Assembly (NCBI GenBank): GCA_965602945.1
Contig: CBFDBC010000059.1
Coordinates: 1 to 16,693 of the forward strand
Direction of reading: 5' to 3'
DNA from: JAUXEH01 sp965602945
GTDB taxonomy: Bacteria > Acidobacteriota > Aminicenantia > Aminicenantales > Aminicenantaceae
DNA length: 16,693 bases
Part shown: positions 1 through 6,204 of the stretch, piece by piece
Numbering within the stretch: position 1 is the stretch's first letter
How the letters are laid out: each line of letters begins with the position of its first letter
Made by a program: the position numbers and the translations under genes
The notes under the pieces: generated by a model
The model's input: only the letters and a program-made list of their open reading frames with translations
The model's database searches: none
What the model was told of the DNA's origin: nothing

Positions 1-753
1 TATCCTTCGGCCGCACGGATCGCCTGCTCCGCCTCACCCTCCGCCTTGGGAATTTCCTGGTTATACTCCGACCAGGCTTCGTTGATCTTGCGCTCCTTCT
101 GCTGCTGGGATTCGTTGACCTCGTTGAACGAAGGCTTGACAGGATCCGGGGGATCCACATTCTGGAAGATCAGCTGATTGACCTCGATGCCGATCTCGTA
201 CAGGTCACAGAGCGTCTGGAGCTCCTCCTTGGCCTCCAGGGCGATGCGGACGCGGCCGACGGTGATGACTTCGTCCACCGAGCTGTCGCCGATGATCTTA
301 CGTACAACCGCCTCGTTCATGTAGCGGAAGGTGCTGTTCACATCCCGGATCTTGAACAGGTAATTGTAGGCGTCTTTGATCTTGTACTGCACGATCCACT
401 CGGCATCGACGACGTTCAGATCCCCTGTCAGCATGCGGGCTTCACCCCGCGAATCCGGGGTTACGCGGTACTCGGTGCGGACGCCCGGATCCGTGGTCCT
501 GAAGCCGAACTCCATCTTGAGCTGGCGCTGGACTGGGACCTTGCGCAACTGCTCGATCCCCAGGGGCAGCCTGAGGTTCGCTGGTGCGCACGAACTTACC
601 GAAACGCAGGATGACTCCCATCTCCTCGGGGGCGATCTGGTAGAATGCCGTGGCCAGCACAACGATCAGCAGGACCCCGGGGATTCCGATCTTGAGAAGC
701 AAGGGGTTGATCTTGGGCATCTTGAATTCCACTTGTGGAAAATCATTTGCCAT
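1..753 (-). pseudogene. hflK: HflK-like SPFH membrane protein, frameshifted, 3' part beyond window
   Basis: HflK is an SPFH/prohibitin-type inner-membrane protein that forms with HflC a periplasm-facing complex modulating the protease FtsH. The start ATG at 753 has an AGGAGG Shine-Dalgarno 5 nt upstream. Residues 1-18 are polar, 19-39 are one membrane helix, then the SPFH domain begins (GVILRFGKFVRTSEP, residues 46-60). After Pro60 (codon 576-574) the frame is lost; coding resumes one base later in another frame (from 572: RLPLGIEQLRKVPVQRQL) and stays open to base 1 through the SPFH domain and the start of the charged coiled coil (ends AAEGY). Homologues usually have about four residues of GLHF type between EP and the LPLG segment, so the gap fits an 11-nt deletion. 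The uninterrupted reading frame as it stands would give a useless 103-residue product. Either a real null allele or an assembly error. hflC is not in the window; it may lie to the left. Confidence 0.5.
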
Positions 754-791
754 TTAAACCTCCTGACACCTGAATTGGTAAAAGACAATCC

Positions 792-811
792 TATCACAGA
801 TAGGTGTGATA
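792..811. promoter_or_regulatory. 20-bp palindrome upstream of hflK, possible operator
   Basis: A perfect inverted repeat TATCACA-N6-TGTGATA lies 39 nt before the hflK start, in the 133-nt gap behind threonine synthase. It has the size and symmetry of a dimeric regulator site. The half-sites have the opposite polarity to a Crp box (TGTGA-N6-TCACA). There is no T-run after it on either strand that would make it a terminator. A weak TTGAGT / TATCAC pair on the minus strand would put the palindrome over the -10 region. The regulator is unknown. Confidence 0.5.
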
Positions 812-845
812 AAAAACCGTTAACATACTCAATATACTCGGATGT

Positions 846-867
846 ATGGGATTCTATTCGATCCCAT
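846..867. other. Hairpin-forming inverted repeat downstream of threonine synthase
   Basis: ATGGGAT and ATCCCAT form a 7-bp stem with an 8-nt loop, 20 nt past the threonine synthase stop on the minus strand. A second inverted repeat (GGCCGG at 870-875, CCGGCC at 891-896) spans the stop codon. Neither is followed by a U-tract, so they are not textbook intrinsic terminators. They could stabilise the mRNA 3' end or attenuate read-through into hflK. Confidence 0.5.
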
Positions 868-886
868 GAGGCCGGCGAGGCAGAAG

Positions 887-2086
887 TTAACCGGCCAGAG
901 AAGCGATCAACCGGTCGAGATCCGGTAACGTAGATGTGAAAACGCGCGATGGCTGTGCAGGCAGGGCCCGGATGTTCTTCAGTCCCGACCCTGTCAGCAC
1001 CAGCACGGCGGCCTTTTCCGATGGCAGTCGACCCCGGGCTTCAAGCTTGAGTAGCCCCGCCATGGTCGCGGCCGAGGCCGGCAGGCAGAAAAGGCCCTCT
1101 ACCTCAGCCAGGAGCCTCTGCGCGGAAAGGATCTCCTCATCCGTCACGGCGAGTATCTCGCCCCTCAGCTCTCTTATCATCTTGAGTACTATGTTTCCAC
1201 CAGGCGGTGCGGGATTGACGATGGACTGTGCCACGGAAGCGGGGGCCTCCCAGTTCCTGCAGCGGGAGCTGCCTTCCGTAAAGGCCCGGGCAATCGGAGC
1301 GCAGCCTTCGGCCTGGACACCGATAAAGGTGGGGAGCTCTGAACAGAGGCCCTGTTCTTTGAGTTCGACAAAGGCCTTCATCAGGCCTATGAGGTGACCA
1401 CCGGAGCTGACCGGTACGACAATGCACCCGGGATTTCGGGGTTGGGTTTCCTCGAAGATCTCGAACGCGGTTGCCTTGTACCCCTCCACGCGGAAGGGAT
1501 CGACGGAGTTCATGAAATAGATGCCGTGCTTTTTCCCCAGGCCGAAGCTCAGTCTGCCCAGCTTTCCATAGTCTCCCGTGACCTTTATCAGCCTTGCCCC
1601 GTGCACCGCTGTGGAGAGGAGCTTTTCTTCGGTCGTGTCTTCCTTGACGAGAACGAATGTCTCGATCCCGGCCCGTGCGCCATAGGCGGCCGTGGAGGCG
1701 GCCATATTGCCCGTGGACACGGTCCCGATGCGGTTCAGGCTCCGGGACTTCGCAATATGGACGGACACGACCGTGCCGCGGTCCTTGAAGCTGGATGTTG
1801 GGTTGAGCATCTCGTTTTTGACCAGGACGGGGGGCAGACGGAACCTTTCCGTCAAACGATTCAGGGGGAGGAGGGGAGTGCCGCCTTCCCCCAGGTGAAG
1901 GGCCCTGTCCACCTCGGGGATTGGTAGAAACTCAAGATACCGGGCGAGGGCCGTATCCCCATGCCGGATGCTACGGCGGGCGGAGGGGAGGTCTACCAGC
2001 ATGGACTCGCCGCAGTCCGTACAGAACTGCTCCATGGGGTCTGCCGGGTGTTTTTGGTCACAAAACACACATTTGAACTGAAGCAT
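887..2086 (-). CDS. thrC: Threonine synthase with N-terminal zinc ribbon
   Basis: A 399-residue fold-type II PLP enzyme; threonine synthase converts O-phosphohomoserine to threonine plus phosphate in the cytoplasm. An N-terminal zinc ribbon has pairs C6-x2-C9 and C22-x2-C25, typical of one threonine synthase subfamily. Other marks are GEGGTPL (66-72), the PLP lysine K101 in SSFKDRG, the substrate-binding STGNMAAS (124-131), the cofactor-phosphate loop VPVSSGGH (224-231) and a C-terminal TGSGLKN (365-371), the TGxGLK signature that favours threonine synthase over threonine dehydratase or cysteine synthase. Length is normal. The start ATG follows an AGGGGGAG Shine-Dalgarno and is needed to include the zinc ribbon. 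The gene is divergent from tadA, with no other threonine genes beside it, and hflK follows on the same strand. Confidence 0.5.
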   Translation of the reverse strand: MLQFKCVFCDQKHPADPMEQFCTDCGESMLVDLPSARRSIRHGDTALARYLEFLPIPEVDRALHLGEGGTPLLPLNRLTERFRLPPVLVKNEMLNPTSSFKDRGTVVSVHIAKSRSLNRIGTVSTGNMAASTAAYGARAGIETFVLVKEDTTEEKLLSTAVHGARLIKVTGDYGKLGRLSFGLGKKHGIYFMNSVDPFRVEGYKATAFEIFEETQPRNPGCIVVPVSSGGHLIGLMKAFVELKEQGLCSELPTFIGVQAEGCAPIARAFTEGSSRCRNWEAPASVAQSIVNPAPPGGNIVLKMIRELRGEILAVTDEEILSAQRLLAEVEGLFCLPASAATMAGLLKLEARGRLPSEKAAVLVLTGSGLKNIRALPAQPSRVFTSTLPDLDRLIASLAG

Positions 2087-2097
2087 GGCGCTCCCCC

Positions 2098-2126
2098 TGT
2101 ATAGCAGTTCTCTGTCCCACTGTAAA
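2098..2126 (-). promoter_or_regulatory. Sigma70-like promoter of thrC
   Basis: On the minus strand TTTACA (2126-2121) and TATACA (2103-2098) are 17 bp apart, with a TG one base before the -10 (extended -10). The -10 ends only 11 nt before the thrC ATG, so transcription would start about 5 nt upstream of the codon, leaving the apparent Shine-Dalgarno mostly untranscribed. Read by eye only. Confidence 0.5.
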
Positions 2127-2182
2127 GCTCTCCCGTGCCATTCTTTCTGAAGGAATCATCGGCTTTCCACGCCAGGGAGGCG

Positions 2183-2211
2183 TTGTCAATGGGGATGATC
2201 CCGGGTAGAAT
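2183..2211 (+). promoter_or_regulatory. Sigma70-like promoter of tadA with palindromic spacer
   Basis: TTGTCA (2183-2188) and TAGAAT (2206-2211), each 5 of 6 to consensus, are separated by 17 bp. The spacer holds the palindrome GGGAT-G-ATCCC (2192-2202), a possible operator. The predicted start near 2218 is about 8 nt before the tadA ATG, giving a near-leaderless transcript that would also carry the tRNA-Ser gene. Confidence 0.5.
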
Positions 2212-2225
2212 GAGGATATACTGCC

Positions 2226-2690
2226 ATGGAAAGAGACGATACGTATTACATGCGGCTGGCCCTGAACGAAGCCGAGTCAGCCCGGCTCAAGGGCGAAGTT
2301 CCGGTTGGGGCCGTGGTGGTGTGCGGGGACGAGGTCCTGAGCTCCGGCCACAACACCAACGTGACGGGCCATGATCCCACGGCCCACGCAGAGGTTGTGG
2401 CCCTGCGCCGGACGAGCACGCTGCGCCAGAATCATCGTCTTCCGGATTGTGACCTCTATGTCACGCTGGAGCCCTGCGCCATGTGCCTGGGTGCCATGGT
2501 ACAGGCACGCGTCCGCCGGCTGGTGTTCGGGGCCCTGGATCCAAAATCAGGCGCAGTCGAGTCCATCATGGTCTTTCCTGTGGACAAGACGAACCACCGG
2601 ATGCAAATTAAGGGTGGCGTTTTGGGCGCGGAATGCGGTAAAATCTTGAAAGATTTTTTCAAGCTGAAACGAAAGCAGCCGATGCGCTGA
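2226..2690 (+). CDS. tadA: tRNA-specific adenosine deaminase TadA
   Basis: A 154-residue zinc deaminase that converts A34 to inosine in the anticodon of tRNA-Arg(ACG), allowing one tRNA to read CGU, CGC and CGA. The cytidine/deoxycytidylate deaminase motifs are complete: H54-A-E56 (zinc ligand and proton shuttle) and PCAMC (83-87) with zinc ligands C84 and C87. The N-terminal segment GEVPVGAVVV and the length match bacterial TadA. A GAGG lies 10 nt before the ATG, but the best promoter places it at or upstream of the transcription start. A tRNA-Ser gene begins 6 nt after the stop, so the two are probably co-transcribed. Nearby tRNA-Ser genes also occur around tadA in some other bacteria. Confidence 0.5.
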   Translation: MERDDTYYMRLALNEAESARLKGEVPVGAVVVCGDEVLSSGHNTNVTGHDPTAHAEVVALRRTSTLRQNHRLPDCDLYVTLEPCAMCLGAMVQARVRRLVFGALDPKSGAVESIMVFPVDKTNHRMQIKGGVLGAECGKILKDFFKLKRKQPMR

Positions 2691-2696
2691 GCGTGC

Positions 2697-2788
2697 GGAG
2701 AGGTGGCCGAGTGGTTGAAGGCGGCGGTCTCGAAAATCGCTATACTGTGTACGCAGTATCGTGGGTTCGAATCCCACCCTCTCCGCCA
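2697..2788 (+). tRNA. tRNA-Ser (anticodon CGA), CCA encoded
   Basis: Full class II cloverleaf. Acceptor GGAGAGG (2697-2703) pairs with CCTCTCC (2778-2784), discriminator G2785, encoded CCA (2786-2788). Anticodon stem GCGGT/ATCGC with loop CTCGAAA gives anticodon CGA (2731-2733), reading UCG. The long variable arm has a 6-bp stem ATACTG/CAGTAT, as in tRNA-Ser, and the T arm is GTGGG-TTCGAAT-CCCAC. The discriminator G and long arm are serine identity elements. With C at position 34 it is not a substrate of the neighbouring TadA. Confidence 0.5.
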
Positions 2789-2819
2789 GTTTTACCTGAG
2801 TAATATTTTAAAATAAGCG

Positions 2820-2849
2820 TTGCGAAGCCGAACGGATTTCTGATATAAA
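2820..2849 (+). promoter_or_regulatory. Extended -10 promoter of the 2890 membrane protein gene
   Basis: TTGCGA (2820-2825) and TATAAA (2844-2849) are 18 bp apart, with TG at 2841-2842 one base before the -10. The predicted start near 2856 gives a leader of about 34 nt holding the GGAAGGAG Shine-Dalgarno. It follows the tRNA-Ser gene, with an AT-rich palindrome TATTTTAAAATA at 2804-2815 between them. Confidence 0.5.
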
Positions 2850-2889
2850 GAAAACTTGAAGGAGTCGAGTCATAGGAAGGAGTTCATGG

Positions 2890-3510
2890 ATGCGAGACAT
2901 TAAAAACTGGGCATGGTTTTTGCTATTTGGCTCCCTCTGGGGTCTGAGCGAAGTGGCCGGCGGCGGCATCCTCTACGCCGTTGAGGTCCCATCGGCCTCT
3001 ATTTTCCTGGCTGCCTGGGCCCTGTTTATCCTGGCGGTCGCACGGGGATTGGTGAATAAACCGGGTTCTTCGACCGTGATCGGAGCCGTGGCCATGCTTT
3101 TCAAGCTGGTCAATGCCTCCCCGTTCATCTGTCACCTGCTGGGAATCTTCATGCTGGGCCTGGCCTTCGACATCGCCGCGACCCTCCTGGGGCGCAGCGA
3201 GCGGCGCTTCTCATTCCGCAATATGCTTACGGGGATCGTGAGCGCCTATGGAGGGTATGCGCTTTTCGCCCTGAGCATAACCTATGTCATCCGCTACGAT
3301 ATCTGGGCCCAGGGGGGATGGCCCAAAGTCGCGCATCATATCTTTGTCAGCGGAAGCATCGCCGCGCTGGTGGCAGCCGCGGTGGTCCCGGTCGGATACT
3401 ACCTGGGTGCGGGCAGCTTGAGCCTCCAGGCCAAGCGGCCCCGTTGGCTGTACGCAGGCACCATGGCCGGAGTCGCACTCCTCTGGATACTGGGACGTTT
3501 CGCCGGCTGA
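2890..3510 (+). CDS. Polytopic inner-membrane protein of unknown function
   Basis: Not recognised. 206 residues with about six hydrophobic segments (roughly 8-30, 36-53, 60-78, 82-99, 113-135, 148-171, and a last one at 188-204), no signal peptide and no cytoplasmic domain. The first helix holds a glycine-rich stretch with an acidic residue, GLSEVAGGG (18-26), which may be functional. Size and compactness recall ECF-type substrate-binding (S) components, but I see no motif that proves it and no ECF ATPase or T component nearby. A GGAAGGAG Shine-Dalgarno lies 7 nt before the ATG. thiF starts 57 nt downstream on the same strand, so co-transcription is likely; a hairpin lies between them. A link to a cofactor or metal is a guess from this context only. 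Confidence 0.5.
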   Translation: MRDIKNWAWFLLFGSLWGLSEVAGGGILYAVEVPSASIFLAAWALFILAVARGLVNKPGSSTVIGAVAMLFKLVNASPFICHLLGIFMLGLAFDIAATLLGRSERRFSFRNMLTGIVSAYGGYALFALSITYVIRYDIWAQGGWPKVAHHIFVSGSIAALVAAAVVPVGYYLGAGSLSLQAKRPRWLYAGTMAGVALLWILGRFAG

Positions 3511-3516
3511 TCCTGA

Positions 3517-3538
3517 GGCCGGGGGAAATCCCGCGGCC
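3517..3538 (+). other. Strong GC hairpin between the 2890 gene and thiF
   Basis: GGCCG (3517-3521) pairs with CGGCC (3534-3538) and GGG (3523-3525) with CCC (3530-3532), with one G-G mismatch and an AAAT loop. No U-tract follows, so it is not a standard terminator. It ends 29 nt before the thiF ATG and could reduce expression of thiF relative to the upstream gene or protect the upstream 3' end. Confidence 0.5.
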
Positions 3539-3567
3539 GGCCCGGCTGCTTGTCTAGGACGGCTGAA

Positions 3568-4434
3568 ATGACCGGAACCGAGATTTCAATCCACGTCAAT
3601 GAGCGCATGCTCACCCTGCCTTCAGGGACAACCTTGGGGGAGCTGAAGGAACGAGTGAAACCTGGCGCTGATGTGCTGGTGGTGAACGGATTTCCCGTGG
3701 ACGACTCGTATATCCTGAATAACGGAGACAATGCGGCTTTGATCGAACGGGGGGAGGTGCCGTCTAGGGATGAACTGGAGTCTCTGATGGCGTCCCGCCA
3801 TTCGCCCGGTGTCCACGCGCGCCTCAAAAAGGCAGTGGTGGGCGTGGCCGGCTTGGGCGGGCTTGGTTCAGTGGTGGCGACGGCTCTAGCCCGGACAGGG
3901 GTGGGGACACTGATCCTGGCTGATTTTGATGTGGTCGAACCCAGCAACCTTAACCGGCAGCAGTATCTTGTCGAACACCTGGGGAAGCCCAAGACCGAAG
4001 CCATTACGGACCTTCTCTCCGCCATCAATCCCTATACTCGGATCGTGTCCCATCAGGCGAGGCTGGTCCCATCCAACATCCCGGACATCTTCCGGGCCGC
4101 CGGGGTGATCGTGGAGTGCTTCGACCGGGCGGAGGAAAAGGTCATGCTCATGGAAACCGTGTCGGACAGCCTCCCCGAGGCCTATCTGATCGCGGCTTCA
4201 GGCCTGGCCGGGTACGGCGACAGCAACCGCATACACACCTTCCGGATCGGGGAGAGGATCTTCCTGGTGGGAGACCTGGTCAGCGCGGCGGAATCCGGCC
4301 GCGGGCTGATGGCTCCCCGAGTGGGGATTGCCGCCCACCACCAGGCCAACCTGGTGGTCAGCCTTTTCATGGACCCGGAGAAGGCATCCCTGGAAGCCGA
4401 GGAGCTCCTCAACCACCCCCTGCCATGGGGATGA
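3568..4434 (+). CDS. thiF: Family-2 ThiF adenylyltransferase with fused N-terminal ThiS-like domain
   Basis: An E1-like enzyme; ThiF adenylates the C-terminal glycine of a ubiquitin-like sulfur carrier (ThiS) using ATP, for thiamine thiazole synthesis. From the ATG at 3568, residues 1 to about 60 resemble ThiS (VNGFPV, a GD turn and LIERGE), but there is no GG end, so this domain cannot be the substrate. The segment RHSPGV leads into the Rossmann nucleotide-binding fold: GLGGLGS (95-101), ADFDVVEPSNLNRQQY with the conserved Arg130, Lys142 in PKTE and Asp186 in CFDR, matching the catalytic Arg/Lys/Asp of MoeB. The CxxC zinc pairs of MoeB and E. coli ThiF are absent, as in the shorter family-2 ThiF. 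An AGGA 8 nt upstream supports 3568; an in-frame TTG at 3550 is less likely. No thiG or thiH is nearby. The last 26 bp overlap the convergent MoaD-like gene. Confidence 0.5.
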   Translation: MTGTEISIHVNERMLTLPSGTTLGELKERVKPGADVLVVNGFPVDDSYILNNGDNAALIERGEVPSRDELESLMASRHSPGVHARLKKAVVGVAGLGGLGSVVATALARTGVGTLILADFDVVEPSNLNRQQYLVEHLGKPKTEAITDLLSAINPYTRIVSHQARLVPSNIPDIFRAAGVIVECFDRAEEKVMLMETVSDSLPEAYLIAASGLAGYGDSNRIHTFRIGERIFLVGDLVSAAESGRGLMAPRVGIAAHHQANLVVSLFMDPEKASLEAEELLNHPLPWG

Positions 4435-4687
4435 AGGAGATCGCGTCTCCTTCCGACAGCAGCCTTTTCTCCCGGATGAACCGTGAAGCCGGGATCCGGT
4501 TGATAAACACGCCGGTGGTTTTTTCCAGCTTGCCCTCCCAGGGGAGCCCGTAAGCTTCGATGATGCGGGTCAGGGCTGTTTCGGGTTCACGAGGGACCTG
4601 CATCTCGGCGTTCAGGACCCCCGTGTGCCTCTGCAGGAGTGAGGCGAAGCGGATCTTGACCCTGATAATGCTGTGAGAAGGGCTCAT
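4409..4687 (-). CDS. MoaD/ThiS-family ubiquitin-like sulfur carrier
   Basis: 92 residues with the beta-grasp pattern of MoaD: an opening strand IRVKIRFASLLQRHTG, a middle VFINRIPA, then LSEGDAISFIPMAGGG at the end. The GD turn and the terminal glycines are the family signature; the C-terminal glycine is adenylated by an E1-like protein and then carries a thiocarboxylate. The tail ends in three glycines instead of the usual two. The start ATG overlaps the stop of the upstream transporter gene as ATGA, so translation is probably coupled. The 3' end overlaps thiF tail to tail (4409-4434). Whether it serves molybdopterin, tungstopterin, thiamine or another sulfur transfer cannot be told; moaE is not seen. 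Confidence 0.5.
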   Translation of the reverse strand: MSPSHSIIRVKIRFASLLQRHTGVLNAEMQVPREPETALTRIIEAYGLPWEGKLEKTTGVFINRIPASRFIREKRLLSEGDAISFIPMAGGG

Positions 4688-6006
4688 GCCTTACTCCCCC
4701 TCCTGACGCCCCGGCAGGCGTTGAAAAGATACAGATTGGCCATCGAACGGCCGCATATGAGTGCCGTTGCCGCACCCACGACTCCCACGAGGTCCAGGCC
4801 GCGGAGCGTGACCGCGAGCATCCCGAAAATGCAGATCACCTCGATCAGAGTGGCGATTGTGATGGGTTTCGTTTTCTGAGAGGCCACCAGAATCCCTCTC
4901 TGCATCGAGAGGATCACCGAAAGCGCGGGGATCAGGACCAGGATCCGGGTCGGGAGGATGGCAAACTCGGCCAGAGAAGGGGGAAGTCCTGAGATCTTCT
5001 GGAACCAGATTAGAGAGGCGGGGGTAAAGGCGATCAGGGCCAATCCTCCGCTCACACAGAGTGCCAGCAGGCCTGCGAAGCGGCGCAGGCGTTCGAGGTT
5101 CCGGCCATGGTCTCCCAGGAGGGCGATGGCCACCTCCTGGTAAGAGAGGCCGAGGGACCGGAAGATAAACACCAGAGAGAGGATAACGGGCATGACCGCC
5201 AGGGATTCAAGCGACATCCGGCTCTTTCCGAGGAAAAATGTCACCATGGGGTGGACACCGAGCGCGAGGATGGATGTCAGGGCCAGCGGGTAATAGAAAC
5301 TGGAGATAAAGCGGTAGGTGAGGATTTCGGAGGGGAGGGGATTGCGGTTCAGCCCCCTGAATTTTTTTACCGAAGAATCGGCCATGGCCCGTGTCGCCAG
5401 GGCCTCGGCCGAGACCGAGATCCCCAGGGCCAGGCCGCCGATCAGGGCCCCGTCAAGGTCGAAAAAGAAGTAGAGCGTGAAAGAAGTGAAAAGGATGGAG
5501 GTCAGCCTCACCGCCGTGCCGTAGGCGACTCGCCGGGTCTTGGCGTCGGCGATGAGGATTCCCTGATAGAAGCGGCGGTAGCCGATGGCGGCCGGCCAGG
5601 GAAGCAGTGCCAGGCAGGCACGGTATGTGAGCCGGGCCACCTCGTCGGGAAGGCCTACGAGACTCTTCATGACAAAACCGAAGACCGATGGGAGGAGGAA
5701 CAGGACCATGACCGCGGTGATGGCCGCGTTCAAGGCAAAGGTGAAATTGCGCAGCTTGAGATAGGAATCCCTGTCTTTGACCAGGGCGGTGGAGGCGCTC
5801 ATGATCATGATGATGGGGGCTTCGATAAGCACGGCGAAGGAAAAGGCCACACCGTAGGCGGCCAGGTTGAATTTGGGAGCCGGCATGCGGGCGATGATCG
5901 CTGCCAGGATGGGGCCTTCCGTGGCCATCATCAGCCAGGTTGCCGCCAGGGGGATCCAGAAAACGAGGATCTTCCGGTAGGTCAGTTCGTCACTGTGCTC
6001 GGACAT
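4684..6006 (-). CDS. MATE/ANKH-like polytopic membrane transporter
   Basis: 440 residues with about twelve hydrophobic helices, no signal peptide and short loops, the layout of MOP-superfamily (MATE-like) transporters. Conserved-looking patches are IPLAATWLMMATEGPIL in helix 1, EAPIIMIMSAS in helix 2 and the YYPLAL / ALGVHPMVTFFLGKSR repeat at the start of the second half. The TEGPIL and EAPI patches recall the ANKH (progressive ankylosis) group rather than drug-efflux MATE, but this comes from memory of sequence texture and is moderate at best. The substrate is unknown. There is no good Shine-Dalgarno before the ATG; a weak TTGCAT-17-TAAACT promoter (6043-6015, minus strand) lies 8 nt upstream, which would make the mRNA nearly leaderless. 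The MoaD-like gene is coupled downstream by an ATGA overlap. Confidence 0.5.
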   Translation of the reverse strand: MSEHSDELTYRKILVFWIPLAATWLMMATEGPILAAIIARMPAPKFNLAAYGVAFSFAVLIEAPIIMIMSASTALVKDRDSYLKLRNFTFALNAAITAVMVLFLLPSVFGFVMKSLVGLPDEVARLTYRACLALLPWPAAIGYRRFYQGILIADAKTRRVAYGTAVRLTSILFTSFTLYFFFDLDGALIGGLALGISVSAEALATRAMADSSVKKFRGLNRNPLPSEILTYRFISSFYYPLALTSILALGVHPMVTFFLGKSRMSLESLAVMPVILSLVFIFRSLGLSYQEVAIALLGDHGRNLERLRRFAGLLALCVSGGLALIAFTPASLIWFQKISGLPPSLAEFAILPTRILVLIPALSVILSMQRGILVASQKTKPITIATLIEVICIFGMLAVTLRGLDLVGVVGAATALICGRSMANLYLFNACRGVRRGSKA

Positions 6007-6204
6007 AGTGGGTCAGTTTAGCCTTTCCATGGGGCGAATGCAATATTTGCAGTGCAGTTGGAAGCATATCCAAAACCGAGACATAGAAACAATCAGGTTC
6101 GAGGAACCATGCCCGCTCGCCTCCGGACGGCTTCCTTATCAGCTTACCAGACTGATCCAGAAAGCCAAACGGTTTTGGAAATGCAGTACAGTTCTCAATC
6201 AGGA
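6007..6204. other. Intergenic gap between the aldehyde dehydrogenase and transporter genes
   Basis: 198 nt, the longest gene-free stretch. Just after the dehydrogenase stop (minus strand) there is only a weak CCAAA-ACCG-TTTGG stem with a poor T-run, so termination there is doubtful. A weak promoter-like pair for the transporter lies at 6015-6043. I find no small gene, RNA or repeat that I can support. Confidence 0.5.

Noticed and set aside
376..933. 185-codon plus-strand frame across hflK and the thrC tail
   Set aside because: Antisense to two recognisable genes and spanning their intergenic region; no homology signal.
2804..2815. AT-rich palindrome TATTTTAAAATA as a tRNA terminator
   Set aside because: All-AT stem with no loop and no following T-run; more likely part of an AT-rich upstream region of the next promoter.
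3517..3538. Intrinsic terminator between the 2890 gene and thiF
   Set aside because: The stem is strong but no T-run follows, so I list it only as a hairpin.
5107..6021. 304-codon open frame opposite the MATE/ANKH-like transporter
   Set aside because: The product is rich in G, D, E, Q and H, as expected from reading the complement of hydrophobic codons; no motif and no ribosome binding site.
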